64,000 nucleotides of DNA from Pilatotrama ljubarskyi (Eukaryota > Basidiomycota > Agaricomycetes > Polyporales > Polyporaceae). The notes under the pieces are model-generated. The model was given only the letters and a program-made list of their open reading frames with translations. It had not been told where the DNA came from and did no database searches. The stretch lies in the NCBI GenBank assembly GCA_022385805.1, contig MU277754.1, positions 1 through 64,000 on the forward strand, given 5' to 3'. Both the position numbers and the translations under genes were made by a program. Positions 22,127-34,826 of the stretch are shown here, in pieces. Positions within the stretch are counted from its first letter, which is position 1; the number at the start of each line of letters is the position of its first letter.

Positions 22127-22861
22127 GGTATGATATGGTAGATTCGGGAGTCACATACATAGGTTCGAGGGCATAAATTATATTCGCCGCATTTCGGAGT
22201 ACGGACTGAGCCTAGCTGTCGCCTCGCAGAGCTTGGATATAATGGTTACTGACATTCAATGACTAACCCGCCCCCAACGGAACGGCCCTCGTCTCGATTG
22301 CCTCGATTGACACTGTCCCCATCGGTGAGTGCGACTCGAACATACGATGTTTCCGGCAATCCGTGGCATGGAAGCCACTCTGCAAGGGGTACATCACTCG
22401 CTAAAAGTTCACTGCCACGAACAGAGCGGTGCGATCTTGTACGCTCTCACCCTATGTCAAAACTCTTGCCACATGTCACCATTCGCTCTACGTGCCCGAT
22501 CCGCGCTGCGTTCTTATCGCCGAGGTACGTTAGCTGTGCATGCATCGAGGCGTATGCCGAGGCCTTTGAATCGGCCGGTAGCCATTGGGTGGCCGGTATG
22601 ACTTTGTCTGCTCTTGCCTTGGACACGTTCGGCTGGACATAGGCGTCCCGTCGAGCCAGCGACTGGGTCGCCGAGGCTCAATTAGGCAGTGAGGATGAAT
22701 CGTAGGAAGAGCAACGTCCCTGTTTGAATCATGTCGCAAGCTAATATTAATGCATGTCGTCTGTACTACGACCTCCCTGATAGGCACGCTATCCAGCTTC
22801 TGCCCTGCCAGCAGTGTAGCCTCGGTATCATCCTCCGGATACGGCGAGCATCGAGGCCCGT

Positions 22862-22902
<41 letters not shown>

Positions 22903-23134
22903 AATCGGTTTACCCGCGCCGCGGGGCAGCTGGGACCTTATTCCTGCAATCACTTGGGCCACACTGGGGGTATACGGGCATGAAGGGAGCGAAACGTACC
23001 TGGAGAGTCGTCCCGGGCCCAACATTCAGAGAACGGGATCGGTTAAGTATTGCCCGACTAAGTACTCCGAACGGGATCCTGTCCTACTACGCTCTCGTGT
23101 TGAGCCTCGTGCTGCTCTACTCGATATAACACCG
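22127..23134. other. Convergent intergenic region
   Basis: This 1-kb spacer lies between the 3' ends of the monooxygenase and ORC3 genes. No gene is supported. It contains a long oligo-A run at 22864-22899. Confidence 0.4.
22864..22899 (+). repeat. 36-base poly(A) tract
   Basis: An uninterrupted run of 36 A on the plus strand, preceded by GTGC and followed by GTCAATCGG. It could be the tail of an old retroposed copy, a slippage-expanded homopolymer or an assembly artefact. I saw no obvious target-site duplication or recognisable element upstream. Confidence 0.9.
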
Positions 23135-26100
23135 CTAGTCGGGAACGTCGTAAACAGTCCTGATGACATGGTCCGGCTTGCGTCCCGTATGCTTCACGAA
23201 GCCCATATAGTCGAGTTCGTGCAGCGCGCGGATAAAGCGTGCTTGCACCTCGACCTTCCAGCGCTCTTCCTCTTCTGCATCCAACTCATCCTCTGCCATA
23301 TCCTCGTCGCCATCGTCATGGCCGCTATCGTCATCTTCCCCGCCGCCCTCGTCTACGTCCATATCCATATCTCGCCTTCCCGCCCCCTTCTTCGTCCTGC
23401 CGTTCGCCTTGCCGCGTCCCCTGCTACTCACGCCCGGAGAGACCAGATCCCCGGCCGTATCCTGCGCCTTCTGCCGGAGTTTTCGACGCTGTGTCTCGAG
23501 CACGACCGCGAACGATTCGAACCAGTCGTACACGTTGACCATTCGTCCTGCTTCGACGTACCGCCGGAACGCGATGCTTATGTCCGGCAGCTGCCATAAC
23601 GACGGCTCACGCTCTCCACTCTCCGCCGACGAGGTGCCCGAGAGGCTCCCGACGAGCTCAGCATGCGCGCGAACGAAGGTGTCTGGGTGCAGGAGCGCGG
23701 AAACCACCATCGGACGCGGGGCGGGGTTCACAAGCTCCGAGGGAAAGGGGGTGTTGCCGGTGTACCAGATGTCCCAGAGTAACTGCTCGTCCAGACGGAC
23801 GAAGCGCTCCCTATGGCAGAGTGGATCAGCTAGGCGCACGGAGCATGGTAGCGTCGGGCAAGGGAGCGAGGTACGTACTCGATATATGCTTGCAGCCAGT
23901 CTCCGAGCGTCGCAGCGAGCTGCTTCACTGCCGGGCCGCGTGAGATCTCGTCGTCGTCTGTTGAGCTTCCTGGATCCGGTGGGAGCTGGTTGAGCGTGGC
24001 CACGATGAAGACGCGAGCGGCTTCCTCGTCTCTTCTGACTTCCGCGCTCTTCAACTCCCATAGCAAAGCATGCAACTGCTGAAGGAGAGCGCGGAGCCTC
24101 TGCAATGACAGTTTTCTATTCTCGATCAGTACTGGACCCTTTCGATCGAGCTCAAGCTTGAGCCTACCTGACCGCCATGCAGACATAGCGTATCCGATCG
24201 CTCGCTCGGCCGCGTAGCACTGCACTCAGCGTCTCTATGCTTTCCAACCTGCGCTCGCTGCCGGTGGCCCTTCCACCGTTCGTGGAAGAGATCGAGAGAG
24301 ATAGTCTCTCGGCTATGCAGGCGACAGCAAACGCGATCCGGAAACGTCGGGTCTGCTCCCGGAAAGCAGAGCGTGCTCTGGAAACACACTGCAGGAGCTC
24401 GGCTGCTGTGCTTCCATGCCATTCATGAGGTGGCGCAGTCCCTCTGGGCTTCCGCGGTGAAGTCGGGGTGGAGGAGCCCGCACGCGACTGGGTTGCCGAG
24501 AATGACGCTGCGAGCAGCCGGACTTGCAATGCCTCGACGAGCGGATGGAACTCTGGCGAGGTGAGCCTGGCCTCTGCTGAAGATATGGAAGCCTTGCCGA
24601 GCTGCTCGTCGTGCGTGAAGATGCTCAGCGGTTGGGTGAAGTGTTTCATGTAAGTGAGCTGAAGTACGGCGTGTGAGTGCTGCCAAGCGCCGAATGATAA
24701 AAATACTTGCCTGAATCAGTGTAATGAGAGCGTCTGGTGATGCGCTGTGTCGTGTCGCGAAATCCGTCATGAATTCGAATGCGCTAGGGCCTAACATCAC
24801 ATCGGGCTCAAAGTCGGGATCGAAGAAGGTCTTAGGGAGCGCTCACATCAGGCATCTTATGAGAGAGATGAGCAACTACATACAATACCTTTGTCAAGAC
24901 GTCTTTGACAGCAGCTGATTCGCCGGATGCCACGATCGTATGTACTCGTAGCAAAGCCAATGTGGACCGCGGATAGGCCGAGCGTAGGTAGGAAGGGACC
25001 GCCGGGGATGCCATCAGGAGGACGAAAACCAAGGGAAGTTGCGGCACATGCAGACTGGCGCGTATATGAGTACGCGGCTTATCGCTGGTAAATGACCACT
25101 TGCCTGCATATGTAGAGCACGTCCTGCACGACGCCGATGTCGAACATCTCGAACTCGTGCAAGAAAATGACCAGCTTCGGTTCTGACGCTTGCGAGGCGT
25201 ACCATGCCCTGAGAAGCGCTATGTCGAAGCTTGCCAAGGACGTCGTTGTTCTGCGTTTCATTGAAGCTGAGTAGAGGGTGAGGACGTGTGAGAACCGAAT
25301 CGGCCTCTCGAAACCCTTGACTTACAAGCACCGTCAGTGAAGCCAGTTACGATCCCTTTCGTCATGTTCGCAACGCTCGAACACTCTGAGGGGTACAGGT
25401 GGACTTGCAGTGCTTGTGGTCCGCTGGACGCTTCTGCAGCCGCGCTGCAGTTACCACCTGAATTATCTACACGTTCCAGCCCAGAGACGATGTCCTGTAC
25501 AAAGGACGAGTTCGCCCCTGCCTCGACGATGTATTAGCCGTGTCAACCTCGAAGCGTCATGAGACATACCATGTAGGGCGATTGCAGGGACCTCAGGATA
25601 AGGTAGACCAGGCAACACATCGCTATGCGCATTGACAACTGCTGTTATGACTTCTTTCACGACTGGGGCTTGAAGCGCTCGGAGGATATGCTACGGAGGC
25701 AAGAAGTTTCAATACGGCTCCTCTACAGCACGGAATAGAGCAGACAGGCATCGCCGCAGTGCGAAGAGCAAAAGAGTGGGACACCGGATCTCTCTCGCAT
25801 TGTGCCTTCGGTACGTCTGACGGCGTATCAATGAAGCATGCGGCCAACGCTGCTCTCTGTGAAGGAAAATATGAAGTGCCCGATCAGACAGTTGTGCAGC
25901 GCGGGTCCCACCCCGTACCCTTCATACTCACGGCGTAAAGCGTCTCAATAGCCCATTTCATGGAGCGGAGATCGTGCAAGTCCGGCATCGACATCATCTT
26001 ATTTAAAATGAAATACTCACTTGTATGCGATTGAGACAACGATCCCAGGCAGACCTGTATGCCTGCATGCGCAGCTCGTATTCATCAAGCGAGGGCTCCG

Positions 26101-26313
26101 AGTTTTGATCGCTTCTGATGCCTAGTGGAGGTTCAGGAGTACGTCCGCACTGAGAGTATACATCAAGCCTACGGGGTTTGCCAGGTGGTATGTAGACGCA
26201 CGTCTACCGGCGATACTCGTCAGTGACGAGGTCCTATGGATACTCGTGGATACTCAACCCCCTACCTGAGAAGGATCATCCAGTCCAGCGTTGTAGGGTT
26301 CACTACTGCTCAT
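23135..26313 (-). CDS. ORC3: Origin recognition complex subunit 3
   Basis: Part of the six-subunit ORC that marks replication origins and loads the MCM helicase in the nucleus. The start is ATG at 26313 (MSSSEPYNAGLDDPSQ). The next exon has AYRSAWDRCLNRIQ, then AVVNAHSDVLPG, and an AAA-like segment containing VIFLHEFEMFDIGVVQDVLY, typical of the Orc3 N-terminal half. Later exons give the helical insert and the C-terminal winged-helix end, RFIRALHELDYMGFVKHTGR, followed by KPDHVIRTVYDVPD before the TAG at 23135. Before this end is a Lys-rich piece and then an acidic linker (EDDDSGHDDGDEDMAEDELD) at about 23260-23370. Orc3 proteins are often divergent at sequence level, but the C-terminal motif is distinctive. 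The many short introns were not all placed. Confidence 0.85.
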
Positions 26314-26700
26314 GGTGGCAACCCGTAGATATAGACTACCGGTGGGTGAGAGTGAAGGACAAGAGTCGAACGCGTTCAGCCACAGCGCGTTCCGCGACTT
26401 TGCAGCCACAAACGCGCCGGACTTGGCACTTGGCGCCCAGTCGGCCACCGGGACGCCGCTGCCGGGAGCGGTCCGGCGCTTCCGGAGCTCATTTCTTGTC
26501 GAGGACGACAGTTGATGTGATTGACGGGCAGCTGGGAGCTTAGCGCCTCGCACCGATATTTTGTAGAAAAGTCTATCTGCGTACATTTGAGCAGAGCACT
26601 GCACACGCAACCGCGGCAACGCTGGAGTATGAGCAACGTAGTGACGGTGTAGATATGCTTCACGCCCATTGGATGAAGTGCTCAATAGACCGGGATCCCT

Positions 26701-29700
26701 CTAGATCACTACCACACCCCCTACACACCCTATGAACATCCCGTCGATAGTACCGCCGGTCTCGCGCTCAAGCCAGCCGTCAAACTCCTCGAACAGCTTC
26801 ATCGCGCGTCCGCCAAGCTCCTTCTCCGCCTTCTTCCCCGGCCACATCGCCTTCTCGTGGATGCCCACGAAGTTCACCTTCACCGATCCGTCGTTGGCAG
26901 TAGACTCGGATGACGGCTGCAGCTTGACGACGAGGTCGATGGACCAGCTGTCGTGCCCGTAGAACGAGCTCTCCTTGACGTGGTGCCGCGCGTACTCGTC
27001 AGGAGGGTTGTTGTCCAGACTCCATTTCACGACGTGCGCGTCGAATGCGACAGCTGCGAGACGGTCGAAGGAGTCAGATCAGCCAATACTCTACTTCGCC
27101 AAGCAGGACTCGTCGAGGAAAAGTCAGGCTAACCTGTCCAGATGATTCCAGGATGGTTTACCAGAAGAGTGAAGCTCCTCGTGCCCGCGACCTCGTCGAT
27201 TTTATCGTTAACCGCAGTGACGGTGAAAGCGGACTCGATCGGGTCTTGATGCTCCGCGCGCAGCGGCAGATCGAACTTGTACGGCGTCAAGAACTGTAGT
27301 AGAGCGATCAGACAACTCGCTAAGCAGCTGTATCCGCAGAGACTCGACGTACCGCAGAGAACGGGTACATGGTGTCCCAATCGCTGTTCCAATCGTCCAT
27401 CACCACAGTGGTAGGCGTCGCACCAGGGACACTGAACTCGTTCGCAATCTTCACGGCGAGCTCGTGGAAGCCCGGGGCACCGTCGGCGGAAGCAACATGA
27501 AGATGTTGCTCTGCACTTGTGATCTGAGGAAAAGCATTAGTCAATACGCATCGAAGGTCGATGACCCTAAGGAGAGGCTCACATTTTCCATATGAATGAC
27601 GAAGAGACGTTTTTGGTGCATCGCGTCGAACGGCGAGCGCATCGCGAAAATGGCTATCATCAGGCCAGTCACCATGGAAAGGACGATGACGGCCCGGACG
27701 AGGAATCGGCGGCCGAAGCGATGCACCAATGGGACGGTCAACGGCAGAATGTATGCGCCGTTGATGGCCACAATTGTGGCAATGATATGCTCCGCTGGTG
27801 CATCCTCGCCCATGCGACCTGTCTACATGTGAATGTCAGTGAGGGCGAGCGTACTCGAACACACCGGGGCTCACCAGGGGAACAAAGACATCCAAGACGG
27901 CACAGAAGAGGGTGGTACCAGTGACTAGAGCACTGAGCTGGCCGACCGCGTAGCTCCAGAGCGAGATATCGTCACCGGGTTTTGTCAAAACCTTGTTAAT
28001 GAGGAGAGCTAGACAGAACGGCGCCGAAGACAAGAAGAGAACTCCGCCAGAACCGAGCCCGATCAACTGGATGAGTGCGGCCAGGAATGATTGGATGAGC
28101 ATGAGTGAAGTGAACGCCGTGTGCTCATGTACGCGTCCCACGAGCAGTTGGGATGCGAGCGCGCCTGCAGATATGTTGGTCAGAGATGAGAAGTCGCGCA
28201 TTCGAGTGTTCAACACACCTGTCAATGCAGCCGGCCCATACAAGGCGATACAGGAGAAGACAGAGGAGAACCAGCTGAGAGACTTGCCGAGCACCTTGTC
28301 CATGAGAAACGCAACGATGTTGGCGCTAACTGCAGCAGCAAGGAATGCAGCCAACACAGCAAAGATACCCTTGGCGTGGTCGCCCAGGAAGCTTGTGCCC
28401 TTCTTCAGCGCCGGGGCAGGATTGACATAGGTAAGGCGAGCAATTACGAGGGCGACGACAAAAAAGCCAGAATAGAGCAGTTTGGCAGTCGTGAACGAGT
28501 ACACCAAGAAGTGACCGAAATATTCGTAGAAGACTGTCTGTGGACGGGTATAACCTGCTGCTAACTCGGGTAACGGTGATCCGGGTGAAGTCAGATGCAA
28601 CAAGATGGCAAGAGCATTATCGGCCATGTGCTGTGCGGCGTCAGCAAGGCGATCTACAGCGTTACCCAGGAAACACATTTACCTGAGCAACGCCAGGTTC
28701 GATGTTTTCCACCAGGTCCTATTCATAATCGTCAGTTCTGCTCCTGCTGGTGATGCATCGCCACCACGTACCTTGCGCATATGGTACAGATAACTGTTCC
28801 CTACGACGGCCATCTTTCACGTACAACTCAGCGGCCATAATGGAGCGAATTTGGAAAGGACCTACATCTAGACCGGTAACATTGAGGTACAGTTCAAATT
28901 GTCTAAAGTCTGTGCTATAACCAACGGGTCAGTGATAATGCAGTGCCTATGTCAGTCAAGTACTGACTCGGATAGTATGATTCCAGAACTGAATATTTCA
29001 TTGGCGACTACTGATCCATAAGGCCTGGAATGTCGTCAGTCGACGGAGGCAGTAAAGATGTCAGGAAGTATAACCTTGGCACTTTGGAGTAAGCCTTGAT
29101 CATCTGTTCAGATGTCGCTTGAAACAGAAGCTCCGGACCAGTCGTTCCGGCAGCTGGTGCTCGTTAGCCCGTAGCGATAACAGCCCGGTATACGCGCAAT
29201 GCTTACCCTCCAGATTGACTGCAGCACGGACGCTAAGAGCATATTCGCACTGTTAGGGACGAGGGGTAGCAATCAAAAAGCTGACAGCGTACGTCTTCGC
29301 GACTGGATGCTGTGTGGAGAATAGATGTGATCCATCCTGCAGTGACTCCTCCGCATTGTTGAACACTTGACGGTACCTGTCAGAAAAGGTATCGCTAGTG
29401 ACAGGCGAGCGCTACTCACAGAACACGATGGCATGCGTAGGTTCCCAGTCCGGGGTGTGAACCAGTACTCGTGCGCACTCGAGCATCACCCCGACTGAAA
29501 GTGCATCGTCCGCGGCGCCAGGAGACGGCAAGGTGCTGTCGACGTGCGCATTGACGAGCACGGCATGCTCCTTGCCCTCTTCGGTGCCATCGGAAACACG
29601 GAGAATGATGTTCGTCAGATTGACATAGTTTTTGTACAAACGTTTGCCCATTATGTCGAATCTAGTTACCATGCCGAATCAATGCACGTGTGAGGCTCGT

Positions 29701-30234
29701 CAGCGTCGCGGGCGGACGGACGCGAAGATGTCATGAAGGGAAGGCGCACCTGTGACTCCCACTCCCTTGCTGGTGCCATACCTCGCACTGCAGTTTGCGC
29801 CCCGGGTGTGCTCGCACGATGGCCTCGCACTCCGCACTGAGGGCCTCTGCCTGCTGCAACATCCAGGCATCCCCGAGAGCATGCTCGCGAGTGCCGACCG
29901 TCCGGTAACCGATGCCTTCAGAGAGATACTTCGCGTGGGCGAGGATCTGAGCCTCCGAGAGGCGAGGGAGCGAAGTAGCTGGGTCCACGCTGCAGGAAAC
30001 GCGTCGGCTCTGGGATGCACGACGCGAGTCGGCTGAACAGAGATAACTCACAGGTCTACCGCGGCTTCAGGCAGGGCTGCTCGAGCAAGGTATCAGCCGA
30101 CAATCACATTCGTAATGGAGAAGGGACTGGCCATAGTGCGATCTGTACGAGTAGAACGGTGCTAGCAGGAAGAGAGGCGCGAGGCAGAGCAACGACCGGA
30201 CGGGTCCCCACCGCTGGTGCGCGGCCTTGTTCAT
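26701..30234 (-). CDS. M28-family multi-pass membrane metallopeptidase (ERMP1/Pff1 type)
   Basis: A zinc aminopeptidase-like enzyme in the ER or vacuolar membrane. ATG at 30234. The first exon has a TM helix (RSLLCLAPLFLLAPFYSY). The following exons carry ILAHAKYLSEGIGYRTVGTR and then the M28 core: NAHVDSTLPSPGAADDALSV (zinc His and Asp, bridging Asp) and, near 29305-29345, FNNAEESLQDGSHLF, which holds the catalytic Glu pair. RAAVNLEGAG follows. The second half (27836-28640) is a chain of TM helices (for example YSGFFVVALVIARLTYV). The final exon is a lumenal-type domain ending VGGVVVI at 26701. This order, a peptidase domain followed by six to nine TM helices and a C-terminal domain, is typical of fungal Pff1/ERMP1. 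The substrate is unknown. Confidence 0.85.
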
Positions 30235-30612
30235 TACGCACAGCAGGCTAGAGACTATCCACAACGATCAAAGACGGGTGGTAGTGACCTGAACGTACGT
30301 GCAAGTGCACAGGACTACAGGTTCTGAGGGTGGTCCGAGGTGCTGGTGGAGGAGAAGCCGAGGGCGACGTGGTGATACTGACGGTACAGTATTTCAATGC
30401 GCGCTCTATCCGCGACGCGCGCTATACGCGTCTGCCGCACCGCTTTCTCCAGCAAACTCGCCTCTCTCGCCCGGCTGCGCCGTGGATCCCATCTGTCTCA
30501 TAACACCGCTGACGTCTCCGCAGAAAAATCGCACTATCCACACGTTGTAGATCCACATTACAGCGAACTAACAGAGTGGACGTTTTGACATTGATACTGC
30601 TGGTGCAGCTCC

Positions 30613-32442
30613 TCAATCCGCCTCACCAGCACCCCCTCCTCTCCTCCTCCGACTCTTGATCGCCTCCCGGTGTCGTCGTTTCCACCCGGCCGTGAGCTCT
30701 CCCTTGGACTCCTCCCACCGCTGCCGGATGGCGTCAGGGGTATCTGTTCGGTAGAACCATGTCCGCCAATTGGTAGGATCAAGGACCCGCCGTTTGGCGA
30801 GAGCGCTGTCAGATGGGAAAAAGAGCGGCCTTGAAGGATCGAGCGCCGCTGTACGTTGCACGTGAGTCGCAGCGGGTTGAATCGGTCGGAGGGGTTCACT
30901 CGGAGCACTTGCAGGTGCGGGGCCAGGGAGATCGAACGGCACGTCGTCTTCCAACTCGAGGTCCAGATCGAGGTGGCCAAGCAGGGAGAACCCAGCTATG
31001 GGGAAGGGTCAGTGGATGTGGTAGATTGACATGAGGCAACAACGCACCTTCCTCTTCGCGTGGAGCGAAGAGATCCTTCAGCTTGGTCTTCTCGGAGCCT
31101 CGTGCTGGACCGGGAGCACTTTCTGGAGCGGAGGGCGCCTGCTGCACAACCGGTCCATCGACTTCCATCGCGCCAGAATCTTGGTAGACGGTATCCATTT
31201 CCTCGGATGCACTGTCCACAGCGGCAGTGGTGCCATCACCAACACGGTGTAGGTTCTCCTCGTCTATATCAGAGCCGACGCTCTCTGAACTTCCCCACTC
31301 CTCTTTGTCACCAAAGAGAGATTGTAGAAGGCCGAGTGCTTTACTGGTCTCCTCGGCAAGCTCATTGGTCACGGGAGGCGCAGCCTGCTTTGGAGGAGGC
31401 AAAGCGGCGGCAGCGGATGATGTCTTCAGGGGAGTACGAGCCGAAGCCGGAGCAGAGACGCTGGATGTCGGCGAGGCGACATCTCCGTCTAACTCTTCCA
31501 CATCCGACATTTCGTCTTCCTGTTCCGACATTTGAGCTTCCTCTGTGTCCCCGTCTTCGCTATCGCTGACCTCCTCGGCAACCGCATCGTCGGCGGCGTC
31601 GCTTTCGCTTTCGCTGGCCGACCTCCGTGATGTATCACCCTCAGTTGGCTTGGAAGAGGGGAGAGCGAATGCCGCGGCGTTCTCCAAGAAGATGCCTTTG
31701 AGGTGGGTAGAGCCCCATTTCGTCGGATTGATTGTGCGCCTCCTCGCGCGCGTCGGAGGGTCGCGCATGCGCTTCCTGACCTTCCCGGTCTTTGCCTTCG
31801 CCTTGTCCGGCTTCGCGGCGTCGAGGGGTTCGGGTAAGGGATGTTCAGGACGCATGCGAACGGGGCGAATGAGTCGACCAGTTGCGGTGACGCGCCATCC
31901 ACCCCGCGTCTTGACATTTTCTGGAGTCACGAGCGACATGTCTGTCGCATGTACGCCCTGGACTCCGCGTGGCAGGCGGCGACGCTTCTTCGGGGGCTGG
32001 TTTGCCGCCTCTTCAGCAGCGCGTTTGAGAGCAGCGTGTTCTTTGGCGATTCTATCGCAGGAGGATAATGAGGACGTCTGGTCCGGCGTACGGTACTGCT
32101 GCAGGATAACCATACCTCTCCCGAAAGTCAGGTTTCGCCTCGCCCAGTCGTAGCTTCGCGCCTTTCCACGTTACACCGCTCAGCAGGTTCATGCCTGGCC
32201 ACGAAACTCAATATGATGCTGGCAGACTTATTTCGCGGCAACGTACATCGAGCCAATTTTCCCTTCGTCGTCTCCAGCGTCGCATACGCGAACTTGCGCG
32301 GCTGGCCAACGCCATCCAAAGCACCAAAACCATCGAGGCTCTTCACAGTCCCGAAAGACCCGAGACGATCACTAAGGTCTTTGGCGGAGATGGCTGGCGT
32401 GAGGCCGGAGATGTGTATTCGTTTCGTGATTACTTCGTCCAT
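30613..32442 (-). CDS. Nop8-like nucleolar RRM protein, 60S ribosome biogenesis
   Basis: Yeast Nop8 is needed for early 60S subunit assembly in the nucleolus; the same role is inferred. ATG at 32442. The N-terminus is a divergent RNA-recognition motif: KRIHISGLTPAISAKDLSDR, then PRKFAYATLETTKGKLARC, and after an intron MNLLSGVTWKGAKLRLGEAK. The middle is a long basic and acidic linker (KKRRRLPRG, then Ser/Asp/Glu-rich DGDTEEAQMSEQEDEMSDVE), as is usual in ribosome-assembly factors. The C-terminal exon holds the conserved end, with PLFFPSDSALAKRR, then WRTWFYRTDTPDAIRQRWEE, and a basic tail (KSRRRRGG). Two or three introns are visible. It lies head-to-tail with the metallopeptidase gene, separated by about 380 bp. 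Confidence 0.8.
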
Positions 32443-33285
32443 GTCGGGGCGCCGGGCGACGTGGTCCACGCAAGATGAGAATACAAAGATAGCTCACGGG
32501 CCGCAGCACAGTGTCGACAAAGCAAGCGATCCGTTCACGCAAACAGCACCAGTGTGGAAGGATAGCTGTGAGCGAGGAAGAAGTACTGAACAGTGCGAGT
32601 CTGCGAGACGCCGTGCAGTAAATCTGGATCTCGATCGCGGCACTTGCCGGCACCAACCTCGGCGCCTTCCAGCCCAGTGTGCGTAATATGCAGCCTCATA
32701 ACTTAACAGTGACTGCGACAGTGCCATGAACGCATTTGTCCAACGATGTCTCCACCATCTCAATACGTCTGAAAGACTGCTTTCGGGAACGATGGTTACG
32801 CAAGTTGGCGTCCGACTCTAACATGGCATCCTATAAGCACCAGCCTTCGTATAGGCTGACGGTGCACTTGCAGCCCTGCATGATCTCTGGGACCAGACGG
32901 CTTCGTCCATAGTTGGATCATGGAGGGGTTCGTGGCGCTCCTGAAGCACATACGCCCTTCTCTCTCCTTTCCAGTGACACTACCTACCCGCTGCGAACCC
33001 GTCTCACCGCCAGAGTGCCGCGGTGCAACGCCGCGCCGAAGAGCAGGTGAGGCCTGTGCCAGTAAGACATGGGGACCTCAACGCATATAACCCCTACCTA
33101 GGTTTCCAGGCGGATATTCCGGCCCCGACAACATCGCGCGATATCTGTATGGTAGCGATCTGGGCACCCTCTCGCCGCCGACCTAAATGGGTTCGTAACA
33201 CGACCGCGACACATCGTCTCGTGTGGCCGTCTGAGATATCTTCAGAGGGCATCCGCAAGACATGCCGAAGAGCTGCGTATTTAGG
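32443..33285. other. Intergenic region upstream of orphan copy B
   Basis: The divergent space between the Nop8-like gene and the orphan pseudogene. A plus-strand frame near 33148-33280 could be the first exon of that orphan copy, but its likeness to exon 1 of copy A is weak. Nothing else was seen. Confidence 0.3.
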
Positions 33286-34096
33286 CTGTCGTGCGCAAGG
33301 CGGCACCACGAATATAGCGTGCTCGCGCATCATAAGCAACGTCCTGAGGGGCTGGCAAAGATCACCGAAAGGGTACGTTATGCTCGCCCGTCGTTATCGA
33401 GTACCCGGCTGAGGATCCCATGTAGGTACTGAAGGGGCATAGGGAAATATGGAGGTTTAAGGACGCTTGGCCACTAGAACGATACATCTACATCCACCTC
33501 AAGAACTACGATCCGAAGGTCAAGACCCAGCAAAAAGAGCATCGCACGCAGCAGGTCAGATTGTGCCTCGGTGAAGAGACACGCGCACTCACCCTTGTAG
33601 GCCAGTTCTACTCGCACACATGTGTCAGCGAGAAGAGTTCGTCCAGGTCCTGGCAGACAGTCTGCTGGTTTTGCGTCTACGTGGTGGGACGCACGATGCG
33701 ATGACATGAACGGCCGCCTAGAGTCGGCAACGCCGGTTATCTCCTCATCCAATACTCCCACAGGTGACGGGAATAATCATTCAGTACGTGGACGGTGTCA
33801 TCCCCTGTCACTCTTTTGTTCCAGATAGACCTTAACGCTCCGTCTCCATCCAGGCGCGAGCGACACGCCGTGTATCGCTTTCTGACGGACCTCGGCATCC
33901 TTGGGCACGACAGGAGCCGACTCGCAGGTCTCCCGATGGAAATAGTGATCGAAGACCAAGATTATCTCCTCATATTCGCCGCCATGGAGGCGCGCGATTC
34001 CTGGCTGAAAAGCTTCGCGTCGCAAAGGATCTTGCGCCTATCCAAGTCAGAGTGCTGAAGGAAGGGCTTGACCGTTTGCATCGGGACGCGCAGTGA
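33286..34096 (+). pseudogene. Orphan family copy B, frameshifted near its end
   Basis: Exon by exon it parallels the gene at 1226-2615. An exon ending at 33372 (KQRPEGLAKITER) matches the place of exon 2 of copy A. The exon at 33426-33554 (43 codons, VLKGHREIWRF then DAWPLERYIYIHLKNYD) aligns with ILRKSSVL and WPIDAYLRVALKR. Exon 33601-33763 is Ser/Arg-rich. The last exon, from 33829, ends with YLLIFAAMEARDSWLKSFAS, clearly similar to YMRVFSRMSSRDAWLRELRE. At about 34021 (CAAAGG) the frame slips: the present frame stops at 34058, whereas the adjoining frame continues with the family-like end APIQVRVLKEGLDRLHRD to 34096. A one-base loss in the A run would explain this. All other joins keep phase, so decay is recent, or this is a sequencing error. 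Confidence 0.55.
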
Positions 34097-34826
34097 GGTA
34101 CTTTTCAGAGATGCTTACTCCGTGCAGATGACCACCCAATACACGAGCGTGCGGTGGACAGAAGACATCACAGCGTGTGCACCAGAGCATCTCTTCCCAT
34201 GAGACGCTGCCCTGTGTCGCGGGCGTCCTAGGCTTTACGTTCCGCGGCGGGCGGACTTCGCTGCACCGGCCTCCCAGGGCACGTACGCGTGAGCATGTTT
34301 TGGCTGCAGAGCGGTATTGTCCTCACCGGGCTGCAGGATACATGCGAGGTAGACTGGTCTCGATGATGGGCGTGATAGTCGGGCTGTGGGTCCTTGTGCC
34401 GAGCAGCTCACGCCAGGCGGAGTAAGCACGACTGATTCTGACTTGACCAAACTTTCATACATCATGTATGTACGACCGCGATCCGGCCCCTGGCCTGTCT
34501 GCAGTGCGTATCATTTATAGTGGCCCGGGAGGATAGGAAACATCTGTCTTGTACAACAGTGCTGTCTCCTAGTTCTAGTGGACCTCACATGGAATCTTTT
34601 CGCCGTGAGCAAGGAAGGAGCGAGTCTGAGTTCGCAGGCGGCAATTTCGTCAGAACGCCGCTCAGGGCCCATCGAGATCCCAACCACGTGGGCTTGTGGC
34701 CATTAAACGGATCGGGTTGACTCACGGGCACTGCAGGTCTTCTGGAAGTTGAAGTTGCCGCAGCGAGAGTCCTACTCACCTCGAGACCACAGGGCATGGA
34801 CATTACCACCTACCTCGACCTCAGCG
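34097..34826. other. Intergenic region
   Basis: About 730 bp between orphan copy B and the AlkB-like gene. A short ATG frame at 34797 (MDITTYLDLSDGHGD) stops after 21 codons and could be a small first exon of the AlkB-like gene. No other feature was seen. Confidence 0.3.

Noticed and set aside
22830..22905. Poly-Lys and poly-Phe proteins (KKKKK and FFFFF frames)
   Set aside because: They are only translations of the poly(A) tract on the two strands.
20265..26313. Secondary-metabolite cluster around the FAD monooxygenase
   Set aside because: The neighbours are ORC3 and housekeeping genes; no synthase, transporter or pathway regulator is present.
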